Shown here piece after piece: positions 20,031-21,908 of a stretch of DNA of 21,908 nt (positions are counted from its first letter, which is position 1; the number at the start of each line of letters is the position of its first letter). A program made the position numbers and the translations under genes. The stretch spans positions 1 to 21,908 of the forward strand of contig JAZREA010000004.1 of the NCBI GenBank assembly GCA_045660545.1, read 5' to 3'. The DNA is from JAZREA01 sp045660545 (GTDB lineage: Bacteria > Bacillota > Clostridia > Monoglobales > Firm-18). The notes below the pieces were generated by a model, which saw nothing but the letters and a program-made list of their open reading frames with translations, did not search any database and had not been told where the DNA came from.

Positions 20031-21317
20031 ATGTCTAACTATTCGATTGAAACAAAATGTGTACAAGGTGCCTATTCTCCAAAAAACGGAGAAGCCAGGG
20101 TCTTGCCTATATACCAGAGCACAACTTATAAATATGACTCATCCGAGCACTTGGGGGACCTTTTTGACCTTAAAGCAGAAGGACATATGTACAGCCGTAT
20201 TTCCAACCCGACTGTCGAGTTGGTAGAAAAGAAGATTACCGATATGGAGGGAGGAGTAGGCACAGCCCTCGTTTCCTCTGGACAGGCGGCTAACTTGCTT
20301 GCTATTTTAAACATTACGTCAGCAGGCCAGAACTTTGTCAGCCTTTCGTCCATCTATGGCGGAACGGTTAATCTTTTCGCAGTTACTGTAAAGAGAATGG
20401 GTATTGAAGTTCGTTTTGCGACTCCCGATATGACGGACGAAGAGCTCGACGCTTTGTTTGATGAAAACACAAGGCTCGTCTTTGGTGAGACTGTTGCCAA
20501 CCCTGCACTTACAGTTTTAGACTTTGAAAAATACGTTAACCTTGCCCATAAGCACGACGTTCCGTTTATCGTTGATAACACGTTTGCGACTCCGGTTCTT
20601 TGCAACCCGTTTGATTATGGCGTGGATATTGTTACCCATTCCACTACAAAGTATATGGACGGACACGCACAGGTTGTAGGCGGCGCTATCGTAGACGGCG
20701 GTAAGTTTAACTGGAATAACGGCAAATACCCTGAAATATGCGAGCCTGACGAATCGTACCACGGCGTTATATATTCCGAGTCGTTTGGTAACGCTGCGTA
20801 TATTACAAAGGTTAGGTGCCAGCTTATAAGAGACTTTGGCGTAGCGATGACTCCGCTTTCGGCGTTTTTGTTAAACACAGGTCTTGAAACATTGCATCTT
20901 AGAATGGAAAGACACTGTCAGAATGCCGAAAAGGTTGCTGCTTTCCTTGAAAATAATGATATGATAGAGTGGGTTAACTACCCGACATTAAAGTCAAGTC
21001 CTGACTACGACCTTGCTAAAAAGTATTTACCTAAGGGCGTTTGCGGTGTTGTTTCCTTTGGCGTAAAGGGAGGAAAGCCGGCGGCAGTTAAGTTTATGGA
21101 CAGCTTAAAGCTTGCTGCAATAGTTGTTCACGTGGCTGATGCTCGCACATGCGTTCTCCATCCTGCCAGCACAACACACCGTCAGCTTACTGAGGAGCAG
21201 CTTGTTGACTGCGGCATAAGCGGGGACCTTGTCAGAATGTCTGTCGGAATTGAAAATGTTGACGATATAATAGCAGATATAACACAAGCCTTAGAGGAAG
21301 TGAAGAAATGCCTATAA
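20031..21317 (+). CDS. metY: O-acetylhomoserine sulfhydrylase (aminocarboxypropyltransferase)
   Basis: 428 residues. A cytoplasmic PLP enzyme that joins O-acetylhomoserine with sulfide to make homocysteine, the direct-sulfhydrylation route to methionine. The PLP lysine is K207 in HSTTKYMDGH. Other family marks are MYSRISNPT, SSGQAANLLAI, VDNTFATP and the C-terminal HPASTTHRQL typical of this group. The start is ATG 20031, with AAAGGAGGT (20011-20019) upstream and separated by the U-run of the attenuator; an upstream in-frame ATG would run through the attenuator and is rejected. It overlaps metA by 10 bp, so the two are co-translated. Expression is likely set by the Met-rich leader. Confidence 0.93.
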   Translation: MSNYSIETKCVQGAYSPKNGEARVLPIYQSTTYKYDSSEHLGDLFDLKAEGHMYSRISNPTVELVEKKITDMEGGVGTALVSSGQAANLLAILNITSAGQNFVSLSSIYGGTVNLFAVTVKRMGIEVRFATPDMTDEELDALFDENTRLVFGETVANPALTVLDFEKYVNLAHKHDVPFIVDNTFATPVLCNPFDYGVDIVTHSTTKYMDGHAQVVGGAIVDGGKFNWNNGKYPEICEPDESYHGVIYSESFGNAAYITKVRCQLIRDFGVAMTPLSAFLLNTGLETLHLRMERHCQNAEKVAAFLENNDMIEWVNYPTLKSSPDYDLAKKYLPKGVCGVVSFGVKGGKPAAVKFMDSLKLAAIVVHVADARTCVLHPASTTHRQLTEEQLVDCGISGDLVRMSVGIENVDDIIADITQALEEVKKCL

Positions 21318-21908
21318 AAATACCCAACAAACTCCCTGCGACCAAGACACTTAATGACGAAAACATATTTGTCATCACAGAGACCAGGGCGCTGACACAG
21401 GACATCCGTCCGCTTAAAATCCTGCTTTTAAACCTTATGCCTAAGAAAATCGAGACAGAGACACAGCTTGCAAGGGTTTTGGGCAATACGCCGCTTCAGG
21501 TAGAGCTTGAGTTTTTGCAGATGGCGTCCCATTCTTCCAAGAATACATCAAGCGACCATATGATTTCGTTCTACAAGACGTTTGACGATGTTAAAAATAT
21601 GAAGTTTGACGGAATGATTATAACAGGAGCGCCTGTTGAACAGATGGATTTTGAACAGGTCGACTATTGGGAAGAGCTTTGCGAGATAATGGAGTGGAGT
21701 AAGAAGAACGTTACCAGCACCTTCCATATCTGCTGGGGAGCGCAGGCTGCGCTTTATTACCACTACGGTATTAAAAAGTATCCGCTTGATAAAAAGCTGT
21801 TTGGCGTGTTTGAGCACACTGTGGAGCATAAAAAATCTATCCTTTTCCGTGGTTTTGACGATAAGTTTATGGTTCCTCATTCCAGACATACAACCATCCT
21901 GCGAGAGG
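21308..21908 (+). CDS. metA: homoserine O-acetyltransferase MetA, 3' end beyond the window
   Basis: The first 200 residues of a protein normally about 300 long. It activates homoserine by acylation, supplying the substrate of MetY. Catalytic C142 (HICWGAQAALYY), K47 and the HSRHTT segment (191-196) are present. Residue 111 is Glu (APVEQMDF); in this family Glu111 marks acetyl-CoA use and Gly111 succinyl-CoA use, so the product should be O-acetylhomoserine, matching MetY. The start is ATG 21308, overlapping the metY stop, with GAGGAAG upstream. The frame stays open to the last base of the window. Confidence 0.93.
   Translation, partial: MPIKIPNKLPATKTLNDENIFVITETRALTQDIRPLKILLLNLMPKKIETETQLARVLGNTPLQVELEFLQMASHSSKNTSSDHMISFYKTFDDVKNMKFDGMIITGAPVEQMDFEQVDYWEELCEIMEWSKKNVTSTFHICWGAQAALYYHYGIKKYPLDKKLFGVFEHTVEHKKSILFRGFDDKFMVPHSRHTTILRE

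Overview
The window looks like chromosome from a low-GC, spore-forming Clostridia-type Firmicute (possibly Oscillospirales-like; inferred from gene families and codon use only) with the end of a prophage on its left side. Coding starts are mostly preceded by strong AGGAGG-like ribosome binding sites, and several promoters match the housekeeping consensus with 17-bp spacers.

Region 1 (1-9898) is phage-like. It holds an amidase endolysin, a coiled-coil virion-type protein with a poly-A site followed by an open -1 frame, and a giant polyvalent protein of about 2,660 residues. The giant protein carries a zeta-toxin kinase domain, an HExxH metallopeptidase-like domain and a C-terminal region seen in other gut-phage giant proteins. 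Its most unusual property is that four small ORFs with natural-looking protein sequence lie inside it, all in the +1 frame. Where they overlap, the giant frame turns into low-complexity Gly/Ser/Asn/Arg/Glu sequence. Two of the four end exactly at a recurring [DE]I[RK]YS motif, as if two-gene cassettes had been inserted and read through.

Region 2 (9899-11110) is the presumed prophage edge. It contains a convergent spo0A paralogue with an altered receiver domain, a perfect 0A box and a tiny leader ORF upstream, a tandem 11-bp repeat resembling integrase arm-type sites, a terminator, and tRNA-Lys(CTT) whose 3' end faces the phage genes. The spo0A is not next to spoIVB, so I infer it is phage cargo rather than the host master regulator; this is not proven.

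Region 3 (11111-14940) is a minus-strand housekeeping operon: radA, rdgB and a WalK-like sensor kinase, with a promoter upstream of radA. Region 4 (14941-18312) holds a membrane glycosyltransferase behind a structured leader, an MFS/OPA-type transporter and an acyl-CoA thioesterase.

Region 5 (18313-21908) is concerned with amino-acid transport and methionine synthesis: an NSS-family Na+ symporter, then metY and metA (cut by the window end). Between the transporter and metY there is a consensus promoter, a 24-residue leader ORF with 7 Met and 2 Cys, and mutually exclusive antiterminator and terminator hairpins ending in U8. This is the architecture of translation-dependent attenuation responding to methionine, in a place where Firmicutes usually carry an S-box or T-box. 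MetA has Glu111, implying acetyl-CoA use, which fits MetY using O-acetylhomoserine.
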